Shown piece by piece: positions 43,139 to 51,512 of a stretch of DNA of 64,000 bases. The position numbers and the translations under genes are program-made. The stretch is from NCBI RefSeq assembly GCF_901827205.1, contig NZ_LR594675.1:5946001-6010000 (forward strand), read 5' to 3'. Positions within the stretch are counted from its first letter, which is position 1; each line of letters opens with the position of its first letter. The notes below the pieces were generated by a model. It saw nothing but the letters and a program-made list of their open reading frames with translations. It did not search any database and was not told where the DNA came from. The DNA comes from Variovorax sp. PBS-H4 (GTDB lineage Bacteria > Pseudomonadota > Gammaproteobacteria > Burkholderiales > Burkholderiaceae_C).

Positions 43139-43603
43139 ATGTCCAAGTTCTGGTTGATGAAGTCCGAACCCGACGATTGCTCGATCGACGACGCGCTGGC
43201 CGCGCCCGATGCCACCGTGCCCTGGACCGGCGTGCGAGGCTGGCAGGCGCGCAACCTCATGCGCAACGAGATGCAGGTCGACGACGGCGTGCTGTTCTAC
43301 CACTCGAGCTGCCCACAGCCGGGCATCGTGGGCATCGCGCGCGTGGCTTCCGGCACGCGGCCTGATCCGACGCAGTTCGACCCCGAGTCGCCCTACTACG
43401 ACCCGGCGTCGAAGCCCGAGCATCCGCGCTGGCTGCTGCTGGACGTGCAGGCGCTTCGCAAGACCCGGTTGCTGGGTTTGCCCGAAATGCGCGCGACGCC
43501 CGAGCTTGCAGAGATGGTGGTGTTGCGCCGGGGCAATCGCCTCTCGATCACGCCGGTCGAGCCGGTGCATTGGCACTTGATCGTGGACAGGATGCTCGCC
43601 TGA
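43139..43603 (+). CDS. EVE domain-containing protein
   Basis: A 154-residue protein made wholly of one EVE (PUA-like) domain: MSKFWLMKSEPDDCSIDD and GVRGWQARNLMRNEMQVDDG are the thymocyte-nuclear-protein-1 type start, with the FYHSSC strand of the binding pocket. EVE domains bind modified bases in DNA or RNA. Stand-alone forms are housekeeping in many proteobacteria; the ligand is not known here. Start ATG 43139 is preferred to one 11 codons earlier. It converges on the polysaccharide locus with an 18-base gap. Confidence 0.9.
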   Translation: MSKFWLMKSEPDDCSIDDALAAPDATVPWTGVRGWQARNLMRNEMQVDDGVLFYHSSCPQPGIVGIARVASGTRPDPTQFDPESPYYDPASKPEHPRWLLLDVQALRKTRLLGLPEMRATPELAEMVVLRRGNRLSITPVEPVHWHLIVDRMLA

Positions 43604-43621
43604 GCGCGGCCTGCCCCTGGG

Positions 43622-45592
43622 TCAAAGGCCCGCGACGGCGAGCTCCGCGCGCTGCTCCAGGTGAATCCAGTCCACCACATCGCCGCGCGGCCGATAGCCG
43701 CGGACCATGTGCTGCAGTTGTTGCCGGATCAACAGCGCGTCGTTGACTTCGAGCGCTGCCTTCAGGCGCTCCAATTGCGGGGAAAGCGCGGCCCACGACA
43801 GGAAATCGTCTCGCGCCTTGAGGATGCGGGTATGCGGGGTGGGCAGCGGGTTGTCGCCGATCAGCAGCTCTTCGTAGAGCTTTTCGCCAGGACGCAGGCC
43901 CACCACCCGGATCTCGATGTCTCCCGAAGGGTTGTCGCCGTCCCGAACCGTCATCCCGGAAAGCTCGATCATGCGGCGGGCAAGATCAGCGATCCTGATG
44001 GGCTCGCCCATGTCCAGCACGAACACCTCGCCGCCATGGGCCATGGCGCCGGCCTGGATGACCAGCTGGGCTGCCTCGGGAATGGTCATGAAGTAGCGGG
44101 TGATGTCGAGGTGCGTCAGCGTGATGGGGCCCCCGTTGCGGATCTGCTGTCGAAACAGGGGAACCACGGAGCCCGAAGAGTCCAGCACATTGCCGAAGCG
44201 CACCATCGAGAAGCGCGTGCCGTTGGCCCGGCGAGACGCCTGCTCGGCCATTGCCTGCAGGCCCATTTCGGCCAGCCGCTTGCTGCAGCCCATGATGTTG
44301 GTGGGCCGGACGGCCTTGTCGGTGCTGATGAGCACGAAATCGCGCACGCCGTGCGCGGCCGCAGCCCCGGCCGTTATCAACGTCCCGAAGACGTTGTTGC
44401 GAACCCCTTCGGCAGGGTTGTGCTCCACCAGCGGCACGTGCTTGTAGGCCGCTGCATGGTAGACGGTGTGCGGATGCCAGGCTGACATGATCTCGCGCAT
44501 GCGGCGCGCATCGGCGACCGAGGCGAGCAGCGGCACGATCCGCGGCGCGTCCGCGCCCCTGCCTTCCATTCCTTGCAGCAGTTCGCCGTGAATGGTGTAG
44601 AGCGCAAATTCCGAGCGCTCCACCAGAAGCAGCGTGGCGACGCCGCCTTTGACGATCTGGCGGCACAGCTCGCTGCCGATGGAGCCCCCGGCTCCCGTCA
44701 CCAGCACCACCTTGCCACGAATGTTCTTGCGGAGCAGCAGAGGGTGGGGCGCGACAGCGTTGCGCCCAAGCAGGTCTTCGACGTCCAGCTCGCGCAAGTC
44801 GCTGACCTGGACCTTGCCTTGGGCGAGCTCCATCAGGCCCGGCAACGTGCGTACCGATACCCGGGCCTGCCGCACCTGCTCCAGGATCTCGTGGCGCCGC
44901 TGGCGCGAAGCCGACGGGATAGCCAGAAAGATGTCGCTGACGCGCAGCGCGGCCACCTCCGCCTTCAGCTTTGCGGGGTCCTGGACCGGCAAGCCGTGAA
45001 TCAGGCCGCCTTGCAGGCGCTTGTCGTCGTCCAGGAAGCCCAGCAGCCGCAGCTCGCTGCTGGCCGACAGGGCCTGGGCAAGCTTGCGACCGGCATCGCC
45101 CGCGCCGTAGATCAACACCCGCGGCAGTTCCCCGCGAGTCAGCAGCCCTTGGTAGATCCCGCCCAGCCAGCCACGGGCAAGCAGACGCGAGGCGCTCACT
45201 GCCAAAAGCAACAGCAACGGCTGGATCAGGCCGATGGTGCGCGGCACACCTGGCAGGCCGATCGCCGCGAACACCAAACCATAGGCCGCGGCGTAGATCC
45301 CCACCGCCTTGGCAATGGCCGCGATGGCCGGCCACCCACCGTAGCGGAAGATGGCGCGGTACAGGCCGAACCTCACGAACAGCGGCAGTGCCAGCGACAG
45401 CGAAATCCCCACGGTCCAAACGTCGCGACCGGACAAGATCACCCAGGCGTCGAAGCGCAGCGACAGTGAGAGCCAGACCGTGAAGACGCACAGGCAGGCG
45501 TCCATCCCCAGCACCAGCGCGCGCTTGGCGGCGCGGGGTAGCGCCAGCAAAGGGGCAGCGGCCTGTGTGAGGACCTTCGAGCGCTCATTCAT
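43622..45592 (-). CDS. Membrane-anchored UDP-GlcNAc 4,6-dehydratase, PglF/WbpM type
   Basis: A 656-residue protein with four N-terminal helices (residues 25-130), a CoA-binding-like domain, then an SDR domain with NAD loop GAGGSIG near residue 297 and STDKAVRPTNIMG around the active Lys. This is the long form (PglF/WbpM/CapD) that converts UDP-GlcNAc to the 4-keto-6-deoxy sugar. Start ATG 45592 overlaps the VanZ stop by 8 bases; a TTG 6 codons upstream is less likely. With the PglE-, PglD- and PglC-like genes upstream it completes a bacillosamine pathway. Last gene of the locus. Confidence 0.88.
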   Translation of the reverse strand: MNERSKVLTQAAAPLLALPRAAKRALVLGMDACLCVFTVWLSLSLRFDAWVILSGRDVWTVGISLSLALPLFVRFGLYRAIFRYGGWPAIAAIAKAVGIYAAAYGLVFAAIGLPGVPRTIGLIQPLLLLLAVSASRLLARGWLGGIYQGLLTRGELPRVLIYGAGDAGRKLAQALSASSELRLLGFLDDDKRLQGGLIHGLPVQDPAKLKAEVAALRVSDIFLAIPSASRQRRHEILEQVRQARVSVRTLPGLMELAQGKVQVSDLRELDVEDLLGRNAVAPHPLLLRKNIRGKVVLVTGAGGSIGSELCRQIVKGGVATLLLVERSEFALYTIHGELLQGMEGRGADAPRIVPLLASVADARRMREIMSAWHPHTVYHAAAYKHVPLVEHNPAEGVRNNVFGTLITAGAAAAHGVRDFVLISTDKAVRPTNIMGCSKRLAEMGLQAMAEQASRRANGTRFSMVRFGNVLDSSGSVVPLFRQQIRNGGPITLTHLDITRYFMTIPEAAQLVIQAGAMAHGGEVFVLDMGEPIRIADLARRMIELSGMTVRDGDNPSGDIEIRVVGLRPGEKLYEELLIGDNPLPTPHTRILKARDDFLSWAALSPQLERLKAALEVNDALLIRQQLQHMVRGYRPRGDVVDWIHLEQRAELAVAGL

Positions 45593-45950
45593 CGATTGAC
45601 CTCGGTGCAATCCACCGCAGAAGGAGCCAGGTCATCATCTGGCCGAGACCCAAGCCTGCAACGAGTCCGAACCCGTCTGCCAGCAGATCCCCCCATTCGG
45701 CAAAGCGGTCAGGCGTGAGCGATTGCAGCAGCTCGATCAAGGCGCCGTAAGCCAATAGGCCGCACACAAGGTGCACCGTGCGGCCGGCGTAGGCCCAGCG
45801 GCCCAGTAGCATCAGCACGGCAAAGGCGAGCATGTGGTTGCTCTTGTCCCAACCCGTGGTCGGCATCTGCGGCACCGGCGGCATGAGCGACATTGCGAGG
45901 ATCGCCAATGCGCACGCCCAAAAAGCAGAACGCAGCATGGTCGTGCGCAT
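45585..45950 (-). CDS. VanZ family membrane protein inside the polysaccharide locus
   Basis: A 121-residue protein with three or four helices (AFWACALAILAMSLM; NHMLAFAVLMLLGRWAYAG; GLVAGLGLGQMMTWLLL). The motif TTGWDKSNHMLAFAVL and SLTPDRFAEWGDLLADGFG is the VanZ-like signature, with Asp, His and Glu facing inward in related proteins. VanZ gives low-level teicoplanin resistance in Gram-positives by an unknown route; a Gram-negative copy here is presumably for polysaccharide handling. TGA-TC-ATG follows the aminotransferase, and its stop overlaps the dehydratase start, so it is an integral part of the operon. Confidence 0.8.
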   Translation of the reverse strand: MRTTMLRSAFWACALAILAMSLMPPVPQMPTTGWDKSNHMLAFAVLMLLGRWAYAGRTVHLVCGLLAYGALIELLQSLTPDRFAEWGDLLADGFGLVAGLGLGQMMTWLLLRWIAPRSIDE

Positions 45951-45952
45951 GA

Positions 45953-47128
45953 TCAGGCACTCGCCTCGCGCAACACCTGGTTGATCGCCGTGCAGGTCCT
46001 GGCGATTTCTGCCGCCGTCAGCGTCGGGTGCACCAGGAACATCAAGCTGGTCTCTCCGAGCCTGCGCGCGGCCGGCAGCCGCTCTGCCGGCCGCCAACCG
46101 GTTCCGTCGAATGCCTTCTCGAGATAGACCTCGGAGCACGATCCCTGATAACAGGGGACGCCACGCGACTGGATGGCTTCGATGATGCGGTCGCGGCTCC
46201 ATCCCGGTGCAAGCCGCTCGGGCTGCACGTACGCATAGCACTTGTAGTGAGCATGGGTGCACGAGCCAGGCAGCCGGGGCACGCGCACGACGGCGTACGG
46301 CGCGCACGCCGCCCAGATCGCGTCGGCATGGCGCGCGCGCCTCGCGGCCCAGTCGGGCATGCTGCGCAGTTGCATCCGCCCGATGACGGCCTGCATTTCC
46401 AGCATGCGCCAGTTGGTGCCGAAGCCCTCGTGCAACCAGCGAAAGCCTGGTGGATGCTCACGTTCGTACACCGCTTCGTGGCTCTTGCCATGGTCCTTGT
46501 ATTGCCAGACCTTGCGCCACAAGTCTTTGTCGTGCGTCGTGACCATGCCGCCCTCGCCGCCGGTGGACATGATCTTGTCCTGGCAGAAGGACCAGGCGCC
46601 GGCATGGCCGAGGGTGCCGACGGACTTGCCTTTGTAGCGCGCCCCGTGGGCCTGCGCGCAGTCCTCGATGACCTTGATGCCGTGCTCGGCGGCCAGCGCC
46701 ATGATGGGATCCATGTCGCAGGGCCAGCCGGCCAGGTGCACACAGATGACGGCCCGGGTACGGGGCGTGATGGCCCGGGCAATGGTCGAAGCCGAAAGGT
46801 TTCCGCTGTCGTGCTCGACGTCGGCGAAGACAGGCGTTGCGCCGGCATTGACGACGCAGGACACGCTGGCAATGAAAGTGCGTGGCGTGACGATGACCTC
46901 GTCGCCCGGGCCTATGCCCATGGCCTTGAGCACGACATCGAGCGCCAGCGTGCCGTTGGCGAGCGCCACGGCATGCGCGGCCCCGGTCCAGGCGGCGAAC
47001 TCTTGTTCGAATGCGCGACACTCCTCACCAGTCCAATAGTTGACCTTGTTGGAAATCAGCACCCGCACCACCGCCTCGGCTTCATGTGTGGTGAAGCTGG
47101 GCCAGGGAGAGAAGGAAGTGTTCAGCAC
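45953..47128 (-). CDS. DegT/DnrJ/EryC1/StrS aminotransferase (PglE-like)
   Basis: A 391-residue PLP enzyme that aminates the 4-keto sugar nucleotide. The PLP Lys lies in FCQDKIMSTGGEGGM, and TPRTFIASVSCVVNAGATPV is the family's N-terminal block, with IKVIEDCAQAHGA holding the PLP-ring partner. The start is GTG 47128, since no ATG exists before the conserved region; it follows the previous stop as TGA-TC-GTG. In this set it would be PglE, using glutamate to make UDP-4-amino-4,6-dideoxy-GlcNAc. The specificity is inferred from the neighbours. Confidence 0.87.
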   Translation of the reverse strand: MLNTSFSPWPSFTTHEAEAVVRVLISNKVNYWTGEECRAFEQEFAAWTGAAHAVALANGTLALDVVLKAMGIGPGDEVIVTPRTFIASVSCVVNAGATPVFADVEHDSGNLSASTIARAITPRTRAVICVHLAGWPCDMDPIMALAAEHGIKVIEDCAQAHGARYKGKSVGTLGHAGAWSFCQDKIMSTGGEGGMVTTHDKDLWRKVWQYKDHGKSHEAVYEREHPPGFRWLHEGFGTNWRMLEMQAVIGRMQLRSMPDWAARRARHADAIWAACAPYAVVRVPRLPGSCTHAHYKCYAYVQPERLAPGWSRDRIIEAIQSRGVPCYQGSCSEVYLEKAFDGTGWRPAERLPAARRLGETSLMFLVHPTLTAAEIARTCTAINQVLREASA

Positions 47129-47130
47129 GA

Positions 47131-47790
47131 TCAGCCCTTGACGAGTGGTCTGGCGGGATTGCCGGCGACCGTCGCGCCCGCGGGCACGTGGCGCGTGACC
47201 ACGGCGCCCATGCCGACGATGGCGCCGCGGCCGATGACCAGCGGCCGGCCGGGCCTGCCTTGCTTGATCACGGCCCCAGTGCCGATGTAGGCATGGTCTT
47301 CGACAACGACGTTGCCGTTGCACTTGACGCCCGGGGCGAAGGTGACGAAGTCCCCGACGACGCAGTCATGCTCGACATAGCTGTAGAGGTTGGCGTGGAA
47401 GTGCCGGCCGATGCGGACATTGGAGCCGAGGGTGACGAAGGGACTGAGGATGGCGCCTTCCCCCAGCGTGACCTCGTCCATCACCACTGCGTTGGCCGCG
47501 ATGACTGTCCAGGGCCGCACGCCACCGGCGAGGCAGCGGTCGGCCAGTCGCTTCCGGACTTCCCCGTCGGCGACGGCGAGCGCGGCATGACGCATGCCAG
47601 CCGGCGCTTCCACGAATTCCTCATACCGCAACGCGCGCTGGCCGTTCACGACCGCCGCCTCGGGCTGGTCGTCCACAAAGACCAAACGAATCGACGGGAT
47701 TGCCTGGCGCTGCAACTGAGAACGCGCGAGGGGCATGACGCTTCGGCCACAGCCGCTGGCGCCGTAAACGGCGAAGAGTGGCGCGTTCAT
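47131..47790 (-). CDS. Sugar O/N-acetyltransferase with left-handed beta-helix (PglD/NeuD-like)
   Basis: A 219-residue protein. The N-terminus has a Rossmann-like VYGASGCGRSVMPLARS, the sugar-nucleotide-binding domain of PglD, and residues 90-215 show hexapeptide repeats (MDEVTLGEGAILSPFVTLGS; VRIGRHFHANLYSYVEHDC). H near HFHANLYSYVEHD fits the catalytic His. It would acetylate the 4-amino sugar to give UDP-N,N'-diacetylbacillosamine. Start ATG 47790 makes an ATGA overlap with the preceding sugar transferase. NeuD is the alternative family name. Confidence 0.85.
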   Translation of the reverse strand: MNAPLFAVYGASGCGRSVMPLARSQLQRQAIPSIRLVFVDDQPEAAVVNGQRALRYEEFVEAPAGMRHAALAVADGEVRKRLADRCLAGGVRPWTVIAANAVVMDEVTLGEGAILSPFVTLGSNVRIGRHFHANLYSYVEHDCVVGDFVTFAPGVKCNGNVVVEDHAYIGTGAVIKQGRPGRPLVIGRGAIVGMGAVVTRHVPAGATVAGNPARPLVKG

Positions 47791-48392
47791 CGCTCGTGCT
47801 CCATCTGCGGTCCGGCAAAGCGTGGCATCGTCGCCTCCCCGGGCGCGCTGATGCCGTCGCGCGCCAGGACTTTGCACAAGGTGAACCGCAAGATCCGGAA
47901 ATCGAGCCACGGCGATCGGTTGTCGACATACCAGACGTCGAGCTCGAGCTTCCGGTCCCACGATACGGCGTTGCGCCCGTTGACCTGCGCCCAGCCTGTG
48001 ATGCCGGGGCGCACTTCATGGCGTCGGGCCTGAACGCGGGAGTACAGCGGCATGTACTCGAGCAGCAGGGGCCGGGGCCCCACCAGACTCATGTCTCCCT
48101 TGAGCACATTCCAGAGCTCGGGCAATTCGTCCAGGCTGCTGGCGCGCAGGAAGCGGCCGAAGGCAGTGAGACGCTCCGCGTCAGGCAGCAGCTGTCCATC
48201 GAGATCTCGGGCATCCGTCATGGTCCGGAACTTGACCATTCGGAACGGACGGCCGTCCAGACCTGGACGCACTTGGCAAAAGAACACCGGAATGCCGAGT
48301 TCACGGCGCACCCTCCAAGCAAGCAAGAGCAACGGAATTGCAAGAAGTAGCAATGCCAGAGCGGCGCAGACGATGTCGAAGAATCGCTTCAT
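47787..48392 (-). CDS. Undecaprenyl-phosphate phosphoglycosyl transferase, PglC-like
   Basis: A 201-residue protein of the short monotopic type: one re-entrant hydrophobic helix (FDIVCAALALLLLAIPLLLL), then the catalytic SLDELPELWNVLKGDMS with the Asp-Glu pair of PglC, and VGPRPLLLEYMPLY. It transfers phospho-sugar from UDP-sugar to undecaprenyl phosphate and starts each repeat unit. The small size, against WbaP/WecA types, and the adjacent PglD/E/F-like genes suggest UDP-diNAcBac as donor. Coupled to both neighbours by ATGA. Confidence 0.88.
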   Translation of the reverse strand: MKRFFDIVCAALALLLLAIPLLLLAWRVRRELGIPVFFCQVRPGLDGRPFRMVKFRTMTDARDLDGQLLPDAERLTAFGRFLRASSLDELPELWNVLKGDMSLVGPRPLLLEYMPLYSRVQARRHEVRPGITGWAQVNGRNAVSWDRKLELDVWYVDNRSPWLDFRILRFTLCKVLARDGISAPGEATMPRFAGPQMEHER

Positions 48393-49510
48393 GCAATGCC
48401 CATCTCGCGCAACATGACTTCGTTGACCTTGTGCACGTCGTACTTCTCTTCCGCGATCTCTCGGGCCCGCCGGCCCATGCGCGTGATCAGGGCATGGTCG
48501 GCAACGAACCTGTTCATCGCATGCTCCAGCGCCTCCACGGAACGGACAGGAACAAGGAAGCCGTTGTCCCCATGCACCACCGTTTCTCGACAACCGGGTG
48601 CGTCAGTGGTGATGACCGGACGGCCCCTCGACATGGCTTCGAGAACGGTGCGCGGCGTTCCTTCGCGGTATGAGGGAAGCACGTAGACGCTGCACGCCGC
48701 AATCGCCGGGCGCACATCCGACAACCGGCCCAGATAGCTCAGCGTCCCATCGGCCACCCACGCCTCCAGTTCAGCTTTCTCGATCGCGTCGGGATTGGTG
48801 TCGATCCAGCCGGCAATTGCAAATTGAACATCCGGATGACGAATGCGCACGCGGCGCGCGGCCTGTGCGTACTCTCGTACGCCCTTGTCGCCAAGCAGCC
48901 TGGCAATCAACAGGAAGCGCGGTGGACCGGGGGGAACGGCAGCCGCGCTGAAGCGAGCGACATCGACCCCTGAACCATTCACGACGCAGGAAGGCGTGGC
49001 CGCTTTCAAGATGGCACATCGCCGGAACAGCAGTTCGTCGTCGGGATTCTGGAAGAAGACCTTGTGCGCGCGGCCTAGTGCGAGTCTGTAGAGACGCCGA
49101 ACCAACGCCTGCAGTCGTCCACGCCGCTCATGTTCCTGAAATACGTAACCCAGCCCGGTGATCAGCGCATAACGATGAGGTACACGGGCCAGCCAAGCGG
49201 CCAGTGAGCCATAGATGACCGGTTTGACGGTATACCCCAGCACCCAGTCCGGCCGGATACGACGCATCAACGCGACCAGCGCGAGCAGCGCACGCAGGTC
49301 CGAAAGCGGATTGGCACCTGTGCGCTGCAACGGAATGTCGTGCACCGTGATACTCAGTTGCTCCAGTTCCCGCCGGAACTCGAGGCCCGGCTGCAGGCCG
49401 GGCGCCGCCACGTGCAACTCCAGGCCCCGCGATTGCAGTGCGGCGATCAGGGCGCCGCGAAAGCCCAAAAGAGATTCGGCGAAACCAGCGATCAGGAGGA
49501 ACTTCATCAT
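48389..49510 (-). CDS. Glycosyltransferase family 4
   Basis: A 373-residue GT-B fold enzyme. The N-terminal domain (FLLIAGFAESLLGFRGALI) binds the acceptor and the C-terminal domain has FLLIARLLGDKGVREYAQAA and YVLPSYREGTPRTVLEAMS with the EGTPRTVLEA nucleotide-sugar loop. It resembles PglA-type enzymes that add the second sugar to bacillosamine-linked lipids, a match consistent with its place directly before the PglC-like gene. Acts on the cytosolic face of the inner membrane. ATGA overlaps at both ends. Confidence 0.87.
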   Translation of the reverse strand: MMKFLLIAGFAESLLGFRGALIAALQSRGLELHVAAPGLQPGLEFRRELEQLSITVHDIPLQRTGANPLSDLRALLALVALMRRIRPDWVLGYTVKPVIYGSLAAWLARVPHRYALITGLGYVFQEHERRGRLQALVRRLYRLALGRAHKVFFQNPDDELLFRRCAILKAATPSCVVNGSGVDVARFSAAAVPPGPPRFLLIARLLGDKGVREYAQAARRVRIRHPDVQFAIAGWIDTNPDAIEKAELEAWVADGTLSYLGRLSDVRPAIAACSVYVLPSYREGTPRTVLEAMSRGRPVITTDAPGCRETVVHGDNGFLVPVRSVEALEHAMNRFVADHALITRMGRRAREIAEEKYDVHKVNEVMLREMGIA

Positions 49511-50580
49511 GCTTGCTGCGCCTGGCCGGTCTTCAGCAGCAACTCGCCCAAGAACGGGGCGGTGCGTTGAAGGCAATATTCCGTTTCGACGCGCCGCCGT
49601 CCTGCTTCTCCCATCGCTTGCCTCAATGCGTCATCGCTCAAGAGCTGTGCAAGCCTGTCGGCCCAGCTGCTTTCCACGTCAGCAAGGAAGCCGTTCTCAC
49701 CGTCCCGGACAATCTGCCTGTTCGCTCCGACCGGCGAGGCGACGACCGGCAGGGCACAGGCCATGTACTGAATGAGCTTGTAGCCGCACTTGCCCCGCTC
49801 CCACGGCGAATCGCTCAGAGGCATGATGCCGATATCGCATTCGGCGAGGGCGTCCGCTTCGGTCGCTTCGGTCCAAGGCACGCACTCCGTTTGAACGCCC
49901 GGAATGTGAAGTTTCCCCCCGATGATCCTCAAGCTGAAAGCCGTGCGGCGAGCCAGCGCTGACAGTGGAACCGAAAGCGCCGCCAGGTACCGGACGGTCG
50001 ACGGCGAACCGATCCAGACAATGCGGGGTGCCGTCTTGGCCTTGCGGGCCGCCTGTCTCAGCTCGTAGCGGTTGAGATCAACCACGGTCGGTACCACTTC
50101 CACGCGTGTGGCACCTGCATCCCGTGCGCGCTCGGCAAGGTAATCGTTGCCGGCGACCACGAGGGACGCGCCCATCATCAGTCTGTCGATACGGCGCCCG
50201 AGCAGGCGCCGTATCCAACGGGAGCGGTGCAGGTCGTAGTGGTGGAAGATCGCGTCGTCGTAGTCGAGCACATAAGGCATGCCGCGAAGCAGCAGGCGCT
50301 CGACCCACGCCGGCAGCCACGGCAAGGCCTCCTTTTCGATCCAGATCAGATCGAACCCATGGCGACGCATGAGCTGCAACGCACGGTTCCCGTAGGCGCT
50401 GAGCACCTCGATCGGCCGATACCCCCCGGCGCGGTATCTTGCTTCGAGCGCCCGGTCGGGGAGCAGCGGCCGAATGGTGCAGGTCATGCCGACGGACTCG
50501 AACCAGGGTGTGTATTGCAGAGAACGAAGGCGCGATGACGCGCCAAGGCGCCCATAACGCGTGAGCAGCAAGACATTCAT
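49507..50580 (-). CDS. Glycosyltransferase family 4 (GT-B)
   Basis: A 357-residue protein. MNVLLLTRYGRLGASSRLRS opens the acceptor domain, YVLDYDDAIFHHYDLHRS resembles a charged loop seen in mannosyl/galactosyl enzymes, and ECDIGIMPLSDSPWERGKCG, then PVVASPVGANRQIVRDG, is the GT4 C-terminal donor site. It would transfer one sugar in repeat-unit assembly; donor and linkage are not known. ATGA overlaps fix both ends. Confidence 0.84.
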   Translation of the reverse strand: MNVLLLTRYGRLGASSRLRSLQYTPWFESVGMTCTIRPLLPDRALEARYRAGGYRPIEVLSAYGNRALQLMRRHGFDLIWIEKEALPWLPAWVERLLLRGMPYVLDYDDAIFHHYDLHRSRWIRRLLGRRIDRLMMGASLVVAGNDYLAERARDAGATRVEVVPTVVDLNRYELRQAARKAKTAPRIVWIGSPSTVRYLAALSVPLSALARRTAFSLRIIGGKLHIPGVQTECVPWTEATEADALAECDIGIMPLSDSPWERGKCGYKLIQYMACALPVVASPVGANRQIVRDGENGFLADVESSWADRLAQLLSDDALRQAMGEAGRRRVETEYCLQRTAPFLGELLLKTGQAQQA

Positions 50581-51512
50581 GATCGCCGCCCTCCGAAAAT
50601 CGCCGGCAGCGCCCTGCAAAGCAGCATGTAGCCGTGCAGGGTGTTGTGGGCCTCCGCAAATCTGCCACGCAGGAAGAAAAAGAAGAAACGACAGACAGGC
50701 TCCAGCAGAAGCGTCACGACCACCAGCAGCCAACGCTGCAACGGCGAAAAATGCTTGAAGCCATACTGCAGTCGACTCCGTAACGAGTAGAAAAGCCGCC
50801 TCGCCTTGATCTGCCGGGAAGTGCCGCCCCCTGCATGAAATGCCCGTGCGCTTGCAAGATAGACGCGTTGCCAGCCGGCCTGATGGGCTCGCAAAGAAAG
50901 ATCCAGATCCTCGAAATACACAAAGAAGCGTTCGTCGAATCCGTTGAGAAGTTCAAAGACGGAGCGGCGAATCAGGTAAAACGCTCCGATCACATGATCT
51001 ACTTTGCCGGTGTTCAGGTGATCCCAATCTTCCATCCGGTGGCCCCACGCCCTGAATGCATGCAGCCTGTTCAATCCGAGTGCCTGGGCAGCAAAGCTCA
51101 GGACGGAAGGAAATCGCCAGCACGACGGCGATATGTCGCCGTTGCCATCGATCATCTGTATGCCGCAGATCCCGACATTCGCGTGCTCCGACCGCTCCAG
51201 ATAGTCGAAGGGCGCAAGCAGCGAGTTTGGATACAGCTGCGTATCTGGATTCAGCAACAGCAGATAGTCGTTTCCTGACGCTTGCGCGCCCAGGTTGCAC
51301 GCTTTGCCAAAGCCCAGGTTCGTACCCGCACGCAGAACTGTGACGCCCGGCAAGCCTTCGACACTGGCCTCGGATCCATCGCTCGACCCGTTGTCCACGA
51401 CAATGACGTTGCCCAGGAGGCCACCACCGTATTCAATTATCGAGCGAATACATTGGAGCAATCCGGCGCCGGCATTCCAATTAACGATGACAATATCAAT
51501 CCTGGGTTTCAT
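50577..51512 (-). CDS. Glycosyltransferase family 2 (rhamnosyltransferase-like)
   Basis: A 311-residue GT-A enzyme. IDIVIVNWNAGAGLLQCIRS is the GT2 start, NVIVVDNGSSDGSE the nucleotide-binding strand, YLLLLNPDTQLYPN the metal-binding region, and FFVYFEDLDLSLRAHQAGW the catalytic ED of WbbL-type rhamnosyltransferases. It carries no long membrane region except one C-terminal segment (LLVVVTLLLEPVCRFFFFFL). Rhamnose as donor is a suggestion, since no dTDP-rhamnose genes are in the window. ATGA at both ends. Confidence 0.86.
   Translation of the reverse strand: MKPRIDIVIVNWNAGAGLLQCIRSIIEYGGGLLGNVIVVDNGSSDGSEASVEGLPGVTVLRAGTNLGFGKACNLGAQASGNDYLLLLNPDTQLYPNSLLAPFDYLERSEHANVGICGIQMIDGNGDISPSCWRFPSVLSFAAQALGLNRLHAFRAWGHRMEDWDHLNTGKVDHVIGAFYLIRRSVFELLNGFDERFFVYFEDLDLSLRAHQAGWQRVYLASARAFHAGGGTSRQIKARRLFYSLRSRLQYGFKHFSPLQRWLLVVVTLLLEPVCRFFFFFLRGRFAEAHNTLHGYMLLCRALPAIFGGRRS

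Noticed and set aside
45951..46307. 119-residue N-terminal extension of the VanZ protein
   Set aside because: Overlaps the aminotransferase coding region and lacks hydrophobic segments; ATG 45950 fits the family.
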